Shown here piece after piece: positions 1 to 8,205 of a DNA stretch of 64,000 bases. The position numbers and the translations under genes were made by a program. Origin of the DNA: Halodesulfovibrio aestuarii (GTDB lineage Bacteria; Desulfobacterota; Desulfovibrionia; Desulfovibrionales; Desulfovibrionaceae); the NCBI RefSeq assembly GCF_050571805.1, contig NZ_CP192219.1. One strand, written 5' to 3'. The notes below the pieces were generated by a model. It searched no databases, had not been told where the DNA came from, and saw only the letters and a program-made list of their open reading frames with translations. The first letter of the stretch is position 1, and each line of letters starts with the position of its first letter.

Positions 1-243
1 ATGATAATAACTCATACCAGATCGGTAGGCTTTCTAGCCTCCGGTTTACTGAGTTATCAGGCCTCGTATTTTTTACGTTGCCTGTGCAACCGCATACATA
101 TCCAGACTGCCACAGTGCCCTTAGGCCGCATGGCCAGTTCTGCGCGGTTCTGCTTTTCTCTTGAAGTTGGGGAACTTTTCAGGAGACTGATGGCTAAGGG
201 GTGTCTGAGGACAAGTTAATATTTCATCGAAAGGACTGCCACT
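1..243. other. Upstream region of hmc operon
   Basis: No convincing gene is seen here. An open frame on the plus strand (1-219) has no ribosome binding site and an unremarkable composition, so I read the stretch as the promoter and leader region of hmcA. A short inverted repeat (AGGC...GCCT, near 29-42) is visible. I could not pick a clear -35/-10 pair. A ribosome binding site (AAAGGA) sits just before hmcA. Confidence 0.4.
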
Positions 244-1803
244 ATGATGAAGGGAAAATCACTGCTTCGCTGGGCGGGCATGCTGATGGTTGTAGCGCTT
301 GTATCGGTCGTCGGTATCGAAGCGCGCAGCTCTAGTGTAACAGCTGCTCCTGCCGAGCAACATGCTGATATCATAAAAATTGATGTTATCGGCAAGCTGG
401 GTGATATGGAATTGCCAGCCGTTACGTATCGACATGATTTGCATACTGATGCGCTGAAAAAAATGGATAAAGACTGTGCTACCTGTCACGACAGCGACAG
501 CAACGGCAGCATGAATCTTACTTTTAAAAGAACTGATGATATGTCTGCTAAACAGTTGCAGAATTTATATCACCAAAACTGTGTAGGTTGTCATGCTGAC
601 ATGGCTAAAGCCGGTAAGGACACTGGTCCTCTGGAAAGCGAATGTCGTTCATGTCACAATCCTAAGCCAGATATGGTTGCAGAACGCCAGCCTATCGAAA
701 TGGATAAATCCCTGCACTTCCGCCATATTTCTTCCAAAAAACTTGCTGTTTCACAACAGGACAAAAACTGTGGCGCTTGTCACATGAATGTTGATGTTGT
801 TGCCGGTACCGCTAGTTACGTAGCAGGCACCGAAGACAGCGATAACGGCTACGGTGACGGCTTTGTAAAATACAAAAGCCCTAAATCCGCAGCACACAGC
901 AGCTGTATCAGCTGCCACAAGAACGAAGCAAAGAAAGACACCGCATTTGCAGGTCCTGTGACCTGTGCTGGATGTCACAGCGCTACTGCTCAAAAAGAAA
1001 TGAAGAAAGTAACTCCTGAACGTCTCGACCGCGGTCAGCCGGATACTCTTCTCATCGTTCCGAACACTGCTGCTGAAAAAAATATCGCACCTGTGGCATT
1101 TGACCACAAGTTCCATGAAGCCAACGTAAAAGATTGCAGCACTTGCCACATCAACGGCATCGGCAATGACAAAGACGGATTCAAACCACTCTACAGCGAC
1201 ATGCACGACGCTAAGTCTTCTGCAAGCTGTGTCGGTTGCCACGCAATGCGTATTGCACAGAATCCTTCCTGTGAAGGCTGTCATACAATGGTTCCTGTTC
1301 AGAACTTCAACGAACAGTCTTGCGCCACTTGTCACAACGCTAACGGCGTTACCGCTGAACAAGCAGCTAAGATGAGCAAAAAAGAACGTAGTGCAGTTGC
1401 TGCATCCGTTATTGCTGCTCGCGAAGCAGGTGCTGTTACTTACACCGCTGAAGATATTCCTGAATTCGTAAAAATTGACGCTTTAGCAGACACATACGAA
1501 GCATCCAAAATGCCGCACCGCAAAATCGTTGAAACTCTGCTCAACGCAACTGCGGACAGCAAGCTTGCTGGTAGCTTCCACGCTGAAAAAGGCAAAGTCT
1601 GTCAGGCCTGTCACCATCAGAGCCCTATCAGCATTAAGCCACCAAAATGTCAGAGCTGTCATAGCGAAGCTTTCAAAAAAGGTGACCGTCCAGGTCTTAA
1701 AGCTGCATACCATCAGCAATGCATGACCTGCCACACCGAAATGAAAATTCAGAAGCCACAGAACACTGAGTGCGCAGGCTGCCACGCCGCACGCGCTAAC
1801 TAG
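244..1803 (+). CDS. hmcA: High-molecular-weight multiheme cytochrome c HmcA
   Basis: Periplasmic multiheme cytochrome that accepts electrons from periplasmic hydrogenases and cytochrome c3 and passes them to the membrane Hmc complex. The 519-aa product has a Sec signal peptide (basic start, hydrophobic core about residues 11-24, likely cleavage near the AAPA stretch at 34-37) and then only heme-binding sequence. I count fourteen CXXCH motifs, the first at residues 78-82 and the last at 510-514. The D. vulgaris protein is described as a 16-heme, about 545-residue cytochrome, so this one is shorter and seems two hemes poorer. The start has an AAAGGA site upstream. It is first in a tight operon with hmcB-F. 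Identity is strong because all the following hmc genes are present in order. Confidence 0.95.
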   Translation: MMKGKSLLRWAGMLMVVALVSVVGIEARSSSVTAAPAEQHADIIKIDVIGKLGDMELPAVTYRHDLHTDALKKMDKDCATCHDSDSNGSMNLTFKRTDDMSAKQLQNLYHQNCVGCHADMAKAGKDTGPLESECRSCHNPKPDMVAERQPIEMDKSLHFRHISSKKLAVSQQDKNCGACHMNVDVVAGTASYVAGTEDSDNGYGDGFVKYKSPKSAAHSSCISCHKNEAKKDTAFAGPVTCAGCHSATAQKEMKKVTPERLDRGQPDTLLIVPNTAAEKNIAPVAFDHKFHEANVKDCSTCHINGIGNDKDGFKPLYSDMHDAKSSASCVGCHAMRIAQNPSCEGCHTMVPVQNFNEQSCATCHNANGVTAEQAAKMSKKERSAVAASVIAAREAGAVTYTAEDIPEFVKIDALADTYEASKMPHRKIVETLLNATADSKLAGSFHAEKGKVCQACHHQSPISIKPPKCQSCHSEAFKKGDRPGLKAAYHQQCMTCHTEMKIQKPQNTECAGCHAARAN

Positions 1804-1819
1804 GAATCAAGGAGCAATT

Positions 1820-2926
1820 ATGCATCGCAGAAAATTCCTAAGCCTGCTTGGCGGCGCCGGTATTGCTTCCACCTTGGGAACTACTAAGGCAAAGGCTGCC
1901 AGCCACGCTGCATTTGACGGATATCCTGACGCCATGGGCGTACTTCACGACAGCAGCCGTTGTATTGGTTGTCGTAAATGTGAAGAAGGATGTAACACTG
2001 TAAACAACTTCCCGAAACCAGAGAAAAAGTTTGACGATCTCTCTGTTTTGGATACTAAACGCAGAACCAACGCCACCGCGCACACTGTAGTTAACAAATA
2101 CAATGTTGCCGGTCTGGATCACCCTATCTTCCGTAAACAGCAGTGTAACCACTGTATGGAACCAGCATGTGCATCCGCATGTTTTGTTAAAGCGTTTACC
2201 AAAAACCCTGACGGCTCCGTTACATACAACGGCGACGTTTGTGTTGGTTGCCGCTACTGCATGATCGCATGTCCATTCTCCGTTCCTACTTTCGAATACG
2301 AAGATCCTTTAGATCCACTCGTTCAGAAATGTACTATGTGTCACCCGCTCATCAAAGAGGGCAAGCTCCCGGGCTGTGTTCAGGCATGTCCTAAAGAAGC
2401 ACTCACCTTTGGTAAACGTTCTGACCTGATTGAAATTGCACGTGAACGCATCCGCAAGCATCCTGATCGTTACGTAAAGAAAATTTACGGCGAAAAAGAA
2501 GCTGGCGGAACCAACTGGCTCTACCTTGCTCCGGTAAAACATACCGAACTTGGCCAGCCTGTAGTTGGTAAAAAGGCCGCTCCGGAACTTACCGCTGGAG
2601 CTCTTGGCGCTGTTCCAATGGTAGTAGGTATTTGGCCTGTATTGCTCACCGGCGCATACGCAATCAGCAAGCGTAAAGAAAAAATCGCTGCTGAAGACCA
2701 GAAAGCCGCTGTAGCTCAGGCTGTTTCTGAAACTCAATCCGCTGCGGAAGACAAGCTTAAAGCTGCAATGGAAAAAGCTGCTAAAGACAAAGAAGCTTCC
2801 ATTGCTCGTGAAACTAAAAAAGCTGTCGCCAACGCTGAAAAAGAGTTTGAAGAAAAGCTTGCTGCACTCCAGAACCCTGAGAGCGAAGAAGTAGAAGAAA
2901 GCTCCAAGCCTGAGGGAGATGCATAA
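1820..2926 (+). CDS. hmcB: Hmc complex iron-sulfur protein HmcB
   Basis: Ferredoxin-like electron-transfer subunit of the Hmc complex, 368 aa. The N-terminus carries a twin-arginine signal (RRKFLSLLG, residues 3-11), so it should be exported folded. Four cysteine clusters are visible at about residues 48-58, 109-121, 141-151 and 171-190, fitting four [4Fe-4S] clusters of the DMSO-reductase-subunit-B type. A hydrophobic segment follows around residues 255-280, then a Lys/Glu/Ala-rich coiled-coil-like tail to the end. It starts 16 bases after hmcA with an AAGGAG site, and its stop TAA overlaps the hmcC ATG by one base, suggesting translational coupling. The long charged tail after the membrane anchor would sit on the opposite membrane face. 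Confidence 0.95.
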   Translation: MHRRKFLSLLGGAGIASTLGTTKAKAASHAAFDGYPDAMGVLHDSSRCIGCRKCEEGCNTVNNFPKPEKKFDDLSVLDTKRRTNATAHTVVNKYNVAGLDHPIFRKQQCNHCMEPACASACFVKAFTKNPDGSVTYNGDVCVGCRYCMIACPFSVPTFEYEDPLDPLVQKCTMCHPLIKEGKLPGCVQACPKEALTFGKRSDLIEIARERIRKHPDRYVKKIYGEKEAGGTNWLYLAPVKHTELGQPVVGKKAAPELTAGALGAVPMVVGIWPVLLTGAYAISKRKEKIAAEDQKAAVAQAVSETQSAAEDKLKAAMEKAAKDKEASIARETKKAVANAEKEFEEKLAALQNPESEEVEESSKPEGDA

Positions 2927-4086
2927 TGAGTAACGATCAAAAAAAATTCTGGCATGCTGGAAATATCCTTACCGCTATCATTCTTGCCGGCGGTCTGGTT
3001 CTTACTTTCCTGCGTTTTTATAAAGGTATCGGCGCCGTAACCAACCTCGATGATAACAACCCTTGGGGTCTCTGGATCGGTTTCGACCTTATGTGTGGTG
3101 TAGCACTGGCTGCCGGTGGTTACGTAACCTCTGCATCCTGCTACCTCTTCGGCATGAAGCACTACCATTCTGCAGTGCGTCCTGCCATCACTACTGCTTT
3201 TCTTGGCTACTTCTTCGTAGTTGTAGCTCTTCTGTACGACTTGGGTCACCCTTGGAGACTCCCGTACCCACTGGTATACTCTCAGGGCACAACCTCCCTT
3301 CTTTTTGAAGTAGGTCTGTGTGTATCCCTTTACGTATCAGTTCTTTTCATTGAGTGGTCTCCTGCAGCACTCGAATGGCTCGGCATGCGCAAGCTTCGCA
3401 ATCTTGTAATTAAGCTTACATTGCCTCTCACCATTATGGGTGTTGTTCTTTCCACCATGCACCAGAGCTCACTTGGCGCGTTGTTCCTCATCGCACCGGG
3501 CAAGCTGCATCCGCTTTGGTACTCCAGCTTTATGCCGGTATTCTTCTTCATCTCCTCCATGGTAGCTGGAACATCCATGGTAATCTTTGAAGGAACTCTC
3601 GCTCATAAAGGTCTGCACCATATGATGGACGACACACACCTTAAAGAAGCACACGGTGTGGCTTTCGGCTTTGCAAAAGCTGCCTCCTTCATTCTTGCCG
3701 GTTACTTCTTCATTAAGTTGTTCGACATCACAATGGACAACGACTGGAAATACCTTGCTACCGGCTATGGTGTTATCTTCCTTATTGAAATGTTCGGTTT
3801 TGTACTGCTTCCTTCTTTCCTCTACGCAATCGGCGTACGTGAAAAGAACCTGAAGATTGTACGTATCGCGTCCATTTTCGGCGTACTCGGCATTGTTGTA
3901 AACCGTTTCAACGTGAGCATGATTGCGTTCAACTGGCAGCTTCCTGCTTCTGAACGTTACTTCCCGAGCCTCATGGAAATCGGCATTTCTATTTTCGTTG
4001 TGACACTTATTATCACAGCGTACCGCTTCATCACTACCCGGATGCCTGTTCTGTTCGAGCATCCGGAGTACAAAGACGCTCATTAG
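2926..4086 (+). CDS. hmcC: Hmc complex integral membrane protein HmcC (NrfD family)
   Basis: Polytopic membrane subunit, 386 aa, of the NrfD/PsrC/HmcC family, which exchanges electrons with the quinone pool or links the periplasmic iron-sulfur subunit to inner subunits. The sequence is almost entirely hydrophobic, about ten predicted helices, starting near residue 14. An N-terminal NNPWGLWIGFD segment is typical of this family. Coupled to hmcB by a one-base stop/start overlap and followed after 16 bases by the tiny hmcD. Length and position match the D. vulgaris operon. Confidence 0.94.
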   Translation: MSNDQKKFWHAGNILTAIILAGGLVLTFLRFYKGIGAVTNLDDNNPWGLWIGFDLMCGVALAAGGYVTSASCYLFGMKHYHSAVRPAITTAFLGYFFVVVALLYDLGHPWRLPYPLVYSQGTTSLLFEVGLCVSLYVSVLFIEWSPAALEWLGMRKLRNLVIKLTLPLTIMGVVLSTMHQSSLGALFLIAPGKLHPLWYSSFMPVFFFISSMVAGTSMVIFEGTLAHKGLHHMMDDTHLKEAHGVAFGFAKAASFILAGYFFIKLFDITMDNDWKYLATGYGVIFLIEMFGFVLLPSFLYAIGVREKNLKIVRIASIFGVLGIVVNRFNVSMIAFNWQLPASERYFPSLMEIGISIFVVTLIITAYRFITTRMPVLFEHPEYKDAH

Positions 4087-4102
4087 TCCGGAGGTTAATA
4101 CT

Positions 4103-4246
4103 ATGGAAAACATTATCTATACTCTCCACGACTTTATGCTCCACACCAAGACCATCACATACGTGCTGATGGGTGTGGCTCTGGTCAGCTTTGTCGGTTA
4201 CTGGATGTTCCTGACCGGCAGAGAAGAAAAAATGAGAAAGTACTAG
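4103..4246 (+). CDS. hmcD: Small Hmc membrane subunit HmcD
   Basis: A 47-aa open frame with a good ribosome binding site (GGAGG at 4090-4094) between hmcC and hmcE. It encodes one hydrophobic segment at about residues 19-38 and a charged C-terminus ending in EEKMRKY. Size, place and topology match HmcD, the single-span peptide of the D. vulgaris Hmc complex. The role is unknown beyond being a complex subunit. The gene is easily missed because of its length. Confidence 0.88.
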   Translation: MENIIYTLHDFMLHTKTITYVLMGVALVSFVGYWMFLTGREEKMRKY

Positions 4247-4250
4247 TCAT

Positions 4251-4271
4251 GAGGGGAGGGTAACCTCCCTC
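4251..4271 (+). other. Intercistronic hairpin between hmcD and hmcE
   Basis: GGGAGG (4254-4259) and CCTCCC (4264-4269) form a perfect six-pair stem closed by a GTAA loop, a GNRA-type tetraloop. No T-tract follows, so it is more likely an mRNA stability or processing element than a terminator. Confidence 0.5.
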
Positions 4272-4288
4272 AGGACAAGGAGATAACA

Positions 4289-4969
4289 ATGATAGCATTT
4301 CTTACCGGACCGATGCTGTGGGTATCACTGCTGGTATTCTTTGGCGGTCTTACAGTTCGTGCCGTAATGTACGTACGCGGTCTTAACTGGCAGCTTGATC
4401 GTGTAGCATATAAGCCGCACATGTCTCTTGGCCTTCGCGGTGCAATTCACTCCATCCGTTGCTGGCTCATCCCGGGCGGCACTTACGGTTGGCGTCAGCA
4501 GCCATTTATGGCAACAGGCTTCTTCCTGTTCCATATCGGCGCTATTTTGCTTCCGCTTTTCCTGATCGGACATCAGGAGCTTCTTAAAATGGCATTCGGC
4601 TTCAGCCTTCCGACGATACCGTCCAGCGTTGCAGATGCACTTACAGTTCTCGCAATTATCGGCGGCTTCATGCTTGCCATCCGTCGTATTGCACTTCCTG
4701 AAGTACGTATTCTTACAACGGCCTACGACTGGTTCATTCTCGGTATTTCTGTAGCACCTTTTGTGACCGGCTTTATCGCCCGTCTACATCTCGGTAATTA
4801 CGATTTCTGGCTTACCTGTCATATTCTTACCGGCGAAGCTGTGCTGCTTCTGGCACCATTCACTAAGCTGTCCCACATCGTACTGTTCTTCATGTCCCGT
4901 GGTCAGCTCGGCATGGATTACAACATTAAGCGCGGTGGCGCTAAACGCGAAACCGCATTCCCGTGGTAA
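4289..4969 (+). CDS. hmcE: Hmc complex membrane protein HmcE (cytochrome b-like)
   Basis: Integral membrane subunit, 226 aa, resembling the nitrate reductase gamma (NarI) type of diheme cytochrome b. Five or so hydrophobic segments are visible. Candidate heme-ligand histidines lie in AIHSIRCWL, LFHIGAILL, LTCHILTGE and LSHIVLF. It likely passes electrons between quinone or HmcC and the cytoplasmic HmcF. The AAGGAGATAACA site precedes the ATG. It is preceded by a small GNRA hairpin and followed after 23 bases by hmcF. Confidence 0.93.
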   Translation: MIAFLTGPMLWVSLLVFFGGLTVRAVMYVRGLNWQLDRVAYKPHMSLGLRGAIHSIRCWLIPGGTYGWRQQPFMATGFFLFHIGAILLPLFLIGHQELLKMAFGFSLPTIPSSVADALTVLAIIGGFMLAIRRIALPEVRILTTAYDWFILGISVAPFVTGFIARLHLGNYDFWLTCHILTGEAVLLLAPFTKLSHIVLFFMSRGQLGMDYNIKRGGAKRETAFPW

Positions 4970-4992
4970 CAGTAAGCCGCTAGGAGAAAACA

Positions 4993-6378
4993 ATGCCTCA
5001 AGGTACTTTTTGTAACACCACACCTATTGGCAGCGAAGAAGAGCTGAAAGCTCTGCTTGGCGACAAAGGTGGCGCTCAGTACTACGAAGAAATGAAAGAG
5101 CTCGACGTTGATTCCGACGCCCTTGGAGCTTTACTCGAAAAAACTTGTCAGTCCCGTATCCATACGTGGCTTGAAATATGTGCCCACTGTGGCATGTGTG
5201 CAGATTCCTGTTTCCTGTACCGCGTAAATGATCGCGATCCTAAACAGGTTCCTGCGTATAAAATCCAGTCTACTCTTGGTGAACTGGTTAAGAAAAAAGG
5301 CAAAGTGACCAACGAATTCATGCGTCATTGCGTGGACGTTGCATGGTCACAGTGCACCTGTTGTAACCGTTGCGGCATGTACTGCCCGCATGGCATCGAC
5401 ATGGGCGTAATGTTCAGCTACCTTCGCGGCGTTCTCAACTCTCAAGGTTTTGTTCCTTGGGAAATGAAAATCGGCTCCGGTATGCACCGTGTATACAATG
5501 CACAGATGGACGTTACCACCGAAGATTGGATCGACACTTGTGAATGGATGGCTGAGGAGTATGAAGAAGAGTGGCCGGGTCTGGAGATTCCTATTGATAA
5601 GGAAGACGCAGATATTATGTACACTCTGAACGCTCGTGAGCCTAAACACTACCCTGAAGACCTCGCAGAAGCAGCAATTCTGTTCCACCTTGCAGGAGAA
5701 AACTGGACAGTACCAAGCGTGGGCTGGGAACAGACCTCCCTTGCCATGTTTGCCGGAGACTGGGCAGCATGTAAAATGCAGGTTGAATCCGTATACAAAG
5801 CTATCGAACGACTTCGTCCGAAGCGTGTTATCGGCACAGAATGTGGCCACGCACACCGCGCAACAGTAATCGAAGGCCCTTACTGGGCTGGTCGTGAAGA
5901 CGGTTTGCCACCTGCACCATACATTCACTACGTAGAATGGGTTGCAGAAGCCCTGCGCACCGGCAAACTCAAAATCGATCCAGAGAAAAAGATTAAAGAA
6001 CCTGTTACCCTTCAGGATTCATGTAACTACGTGCGTAACCACGGCTTAGCAAAAGCTACCCGTGAAATCATGAGCTACATAGCTGAAGACTTCCGCGAAA
6101 TGGGTCCTAAACGTGAGCACAACTACTGCTGTGGCGGTGGTGGCGGCTTTAACGGTATCGGTAAATACCGTAAAGAACGTAACAAAGCGCTCCAGACCAA
6201 ACGCGACCAGATTCTCGCAACTGGCTGTAAGCTCGTTATAGCACCTTGCCATAACTGCTGGGATGCCATCCGCGATCTTGAAGAGGAATACGAAATCGGC
6301 ATCCGCTGGTCCTTCCTCAAACCTTTGCTCATTAAAATGGTTATTGTTCCGGATCACCTTAAGCTTCCAGAAGAATAG
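4993..6378 (+). CDS. hmcF: Hmc complex cytoplasmic iron-sulfur protein HmcF
   Basis: Cytoplasmic subunit of the HdrD/DsrK/GlpC type, 461 aa. Two [4Fe-4S] motifs lie at residues 63-73 (CAHCGMCADSC) and 121-131 (CTCCNRCGMYC). A C-terminal cysteine-rich CCG domain follows, with CNYVRNHG, CCGGGGGFNGIG and CHNC, the type that binds the noncubane cluster in heterodisulfide reductases. It likely delivers electrons on the cytoplasmic side for sulfate reduction. No signal peptide is present. A terminator-like hairpin immediately downstream separates it from the regulators rrf1-rrf2. Confidence 0.95.
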   Translation: MPQGTFCNTTPIGSEEELKALLGDKGGAQYYEEMKELDVDSDALGALLEKTCQSRIHTWLEICAHCGMCADSCFLYRVNDRDPKQVPAYKIQSTLGELVKKKGKVTNEFMRHCVDVAWSQCTCCNRCGMYCPHGIDMGVMFSYLRGVLNSQGFVPWEMKIGSGMHRVYNAQMDVTTEDWIDTCEWMAEEYEEEWPGLEIPIDKEDADIMYTLNAREPKHYPEDLAEAAILFHLAGENWTVPSVGWEQTSLAMFAGDWAACKMQVESVYKAIERLRPKRVIGTECGHAHRATVIEGPYWAGREDGLPPAPYIHYVEWVAEALRTGKLKIDPEKKIKEPVTLQDSCNYVRNHGLAKATREIMSYIAEDFREMGPKREHNYCCGGGGGFNGIGKYRKERNKALQTKRDQILATGCKLVIAPCHNCWDAIRDLEEEYEIGIRWSFLKPLLIKMVIVPDHLKLPEE

Positions 6379-6408
6379 TCCATAAAGAGCATTACATTTG
6401 TTATGGTC

Positions 6409-6445
6409 ACCGGAGCGGAAGGCTACCGCTTTCCGCTCCGGTTTT
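6409..6445 (+). terminator. Terminator or attenuator between hmcF and rrf1
   Basis: Perfect 12-pair stem, ACCGGAGCGGAA (6409-6420) with TTCCGCTCCGGT (6431-6442), ten-base loop, followed by TTTT. With only four T it may leak, which would lower rrf1-rrf2 expression relative to the structural genes. Confidence 0.75.
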
Positions 6446-6496
6446 CATCTTGGCGCCCGGCAGGTGCCCCGCAACGTTTATCCCGAAGAGTACGGT

Positions 6497-6853
6497 ATGA
6501 GAAAACGTATCCTTGTTATTGAGGATGATCCGAATGTCCTCGAGTACATGATCAATTTTCTGCAGTCTGGTGATTACGATGCTGTGGGTGCTCAAAACGG
6601 AAACACAGCCCTTGATATTGCAGCAGGAACTCCATTTGATCTGATTACCTTGAACATGGAAATGCACAATGATTCCGGAGCAGTAGTTTACAAGGAATTG
6701 GCTTCCAGTAGTTATAACAGGGAAACTCCTTTTATCTTTGTGGGTGGCCCCAAAGATATTCATCAGGCCATTCCCAATGCTGTGGCGACTGTAACCAAGC
6801 CATTTGATCCCGATAGGATGCTCACCATAATCCGGCAAACTCTCGGCGAATAA
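6497..6853 (+). CDS. rrf1: Rrf1-like response-regulator receiver protein
   Basis: Stand-alone receiver domain of 118 aa without an output domain. I start at 6497 (MRKRILVIEDD) because the upstream in-frame extension to 6398 runs through the terminator hairpin. The acidic pair DD after beta-1 and the conserved Lys in TKPFD are present. The position of the phospho-acceptor Asp reads LITLNMEM, that is Asn in place of Asp (codon AAC), and the usual Ser/Thr after beta-4 is replaced in FVGGP. The domain is therefore probably not phosphorylated in the normal way. It sits between hmcF and rrf2 as in D. vulgaris, where rrf1 and rrf2 are named as regulators of the hmc operon. Confidence 0.88.
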   Translation: MRKRILVIEDDPNVLEYMINFLQSGDYDAVGAQNGNTALDIAAGTPFDLITLNMEMHNDSGAVVYKELASSSYNRETPFIFVGGPKDIHQAIPNAVATVTKPFDPDRMLTIIRQTLGE

Positions 6854-6874
6854 CTTTTACGCTTTATCTGAATT

Positions 6875-7324
6875 ATGAAATTCACCACACGTAGCCGTTA
6901 CGCAACGCGTATGCTCCTCGACATAGCAATGAACGAGGAAGATGGTCCTGTCTCCATTAAAGACGTAGCCATGCGGCAAGAAATATCCATTAAGTATTTA
7001 GAAAAACTTATGCGTGATCTTAAAAAAGAAGGCTACCTTACCAGCAAGTTAGGGGCTAAAGGTGGCTACCACCTTGCGCGCAATCCTTCCAGAATACGGT
7101 TGGGAGAATTGATACAGGCGCTTGAGAAAACTGAACCATGTTACGGCTGCGACGAAAACCATTCTTGCTGCCCGCGCATTCATGTCTGTCTCACCCGCAC
7201 CATGTGGGAAGAAGCTTCAAAAGCTATGTATCACAAACTTAATCAATTCTCATTGGCAGACCTTATCCACGACTCATCTCTGTGTCCTAAGAACCAGCCA
7301 GATTCTGTTCCACCACGAGTTTAA
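6875..7324 (+). CDS. rrf2: Rrf2 family transcriptional regulator
   Basis: Winged-helix regulator of 149 aa, of the family named after the D. vulgaris gene at this position (same family as IscR and NsrR). The N-terminus MKFTTRSRYATRMLLDIA and the helix around VAMRQEISIKYLEKLMRDLKK are typical. The cluster-binding region has CYGC, SCCP and VCL, a Cys arrangement compatible with an iron-sulfur sensor. It probably represses hmc according to redox or iron-sulfur state. It follows rrf1 by 21 bases. Confidence 0.92.
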   Translation: MKFTTRSRYATRMLLDIAMNEEDGPVSIKDVAMRQEISIKYLEKLMRDLKKEGYLTSKLGAKGGYHLARNPSRIRLGELIQALEKTEPCYGCDENHSCCPRIHVCLTRTMWEEASKAMYHKLNQFSLADLIHDSSLCPKNQPDSVPPRV

Positions 7325-7345
7325 TCTCCCCTTCTACAACATTAT

Positions 7346-7383
7346 AGATGTGTCGCTTTTATTTTCTCCCACCCGACACATCT
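7346..7383. other. Inverted repeat downstream of rrf2
   Basis: AGATGTGTCG (7346-7355) and CGACACATCT (7374-7383) are perfect ten-base inverted arms with an 18-base T/C-rich loop. No T-tract follows. It may end or stabilise the rrf transcript, or be a protein-binding site. Confidence 0.4.
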
Positions 7384-7586
7384 TAATAACCACCAGAAAC
7401 CGCTTACATTTATAAAAAAACAGCTTGACAGCGAATCAAAAACTTTCCGTCCCAGCCCTTGACTTTAAACACGTAAGGGCATAGTTATGACCAGTTCAGC
7501 GCTTGCTGTCGTGCTATTGTTGCGCGCCAAGGCAGAGCACAAAGGTTCGCCTTATGCACTGTTTGCTGAAAACATCCTGTGGCCGT
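7384..7586 (+). promoter_or_regulatory. Promoter and leader region of the rimP-nusA operon
   Basis: No coding frame is supported. Two -35-like hexamers are visible (TTGACA near 7424 and TTGACT near 7460) but neither has a convincing -10 at 17 bases. The stretch leads into a GC-rich hairpin with a T-tract before rimP, so it most likely encodes the 5' leader of the nusA superoperon. Confidence 0.4.
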
Positions 7587-7635
7587 GAGGCCGTCGTTTA
7601 CGGGGTGGCCTTTTCTCAGGGGCCTCCTTTTTTTT
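7587..7635 (+). terminator. Leader terminator/attenuator upstream of rimP
   Basis: GAGGCC (7587-7592) pairs with GGCCTC (7621-7626), with other GGCC segments between (7581, 7607) offering alternative pairings, and eight T follow (7628-7635). It lies only 30 bases before the rimP start, so it could act as an attenuator for the whole operon. Competing GGCC arms would allow terminator and antiterminator forms; this is inference. Confidence 0.55.
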
Positions 7636-7665
7636 ATTTGAGCGACAGGAAATAAGGAAGCAAAA

Positions 7666-8169
7666 ATGACCGGAAACGGACTGTACCAACAGATCAAAGA
7701 TATCATTACACCACTCATCGATGATGCTGAACTCACCCTGTGGGGTTTTGAACTCGGCTCCGGCCAGCGTATGGTGGTAAGAATTTATGTAGAAGGCCCT
7801 GACGGTGTCACCATCGATCAGTGCGCCAAGCTCTCCAGACACATTGGCTTGACGCTCGAAGTTGAAGACGTTCTCTCTGATGCATACACACTGGAAGTTT
7901 CATCACCCGGCCTTGAACGCCCGTTTTTCACAGCAGAACAAGTTTCCAAGTATATTGGTAAACCTGTTTCAGTAGTATTGCGCGACCCTCATGATAATTT
8001 CCCGGGACGCCGCAAATTCCAAGGCGAAGTCAAGTCCGTAACAAACAACACTATTGTCCTCACTCTTCCTAATGATGAGGGCGACCTGACTTTTGATTGG
8101 GATGATCTGAAAAAAGCACACTTGGTACACATTTTTCCTGATACCAGCAAAGGCAAGAAAAAGAAGTAG
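7666..8169 (+). CDS. rimP: Ribosome maturation factor RimP
   Basis: Cytoplasmic 30S subunit assembly factor, 167 aa, near the usual 150-170. The N-terminal alpha/beta domain contains ELTLWGFELGSGQRMVVRIYVEG and the segment TIDQCAKLSRHIG, followed by YTLEVSSPGLERPF, the hallmark of the family. The C-terminal SH3-like domain ends in a basic GKKKK tail. Start ATG has an AAGGAAG site. It is the first gene of the rimP-nusA-ylxR-infB set, the common bacterial order. Confidence 0.95.
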   Translation: MTGNGLYQQIKDIITPLIDDAELTLWGFELGSGQRMVVRIYVEGPDGVTIDQCAKLSRHIGLTLEVEDVLSDAYTLEVSSPGLERPFFTAEQVSKYIGKPVSVVLRDPHDNFPGRRKFQGEVKSVTNNTIVLTLPNDEGDLTFDWDDLKKAHLVHIFPDTSKGKKKK

Positions 8170-8205
8170 GCAGACTTAGCGCAAGAGCGAGTCGAAGGAA
8201 TTCAA

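Noticed and set aside
1..219. 72-aa open frame upstream of hmcA
   Set aside because: No ribosome site visible within the window, no recognisable features, and it would overlap the expected hmc promoter region.
751..1362. Antisense open frame (203 aa) opposite hmcA
   Set aside because: Its cysteines and phenylalanines are shadows of the heme motifs; no ribosome site.
7346..7383. Terminator of rrf2
   Set aside because: The stem is good but no T-tract follows on the plus strand; kept as an unassigned inverted repeat.
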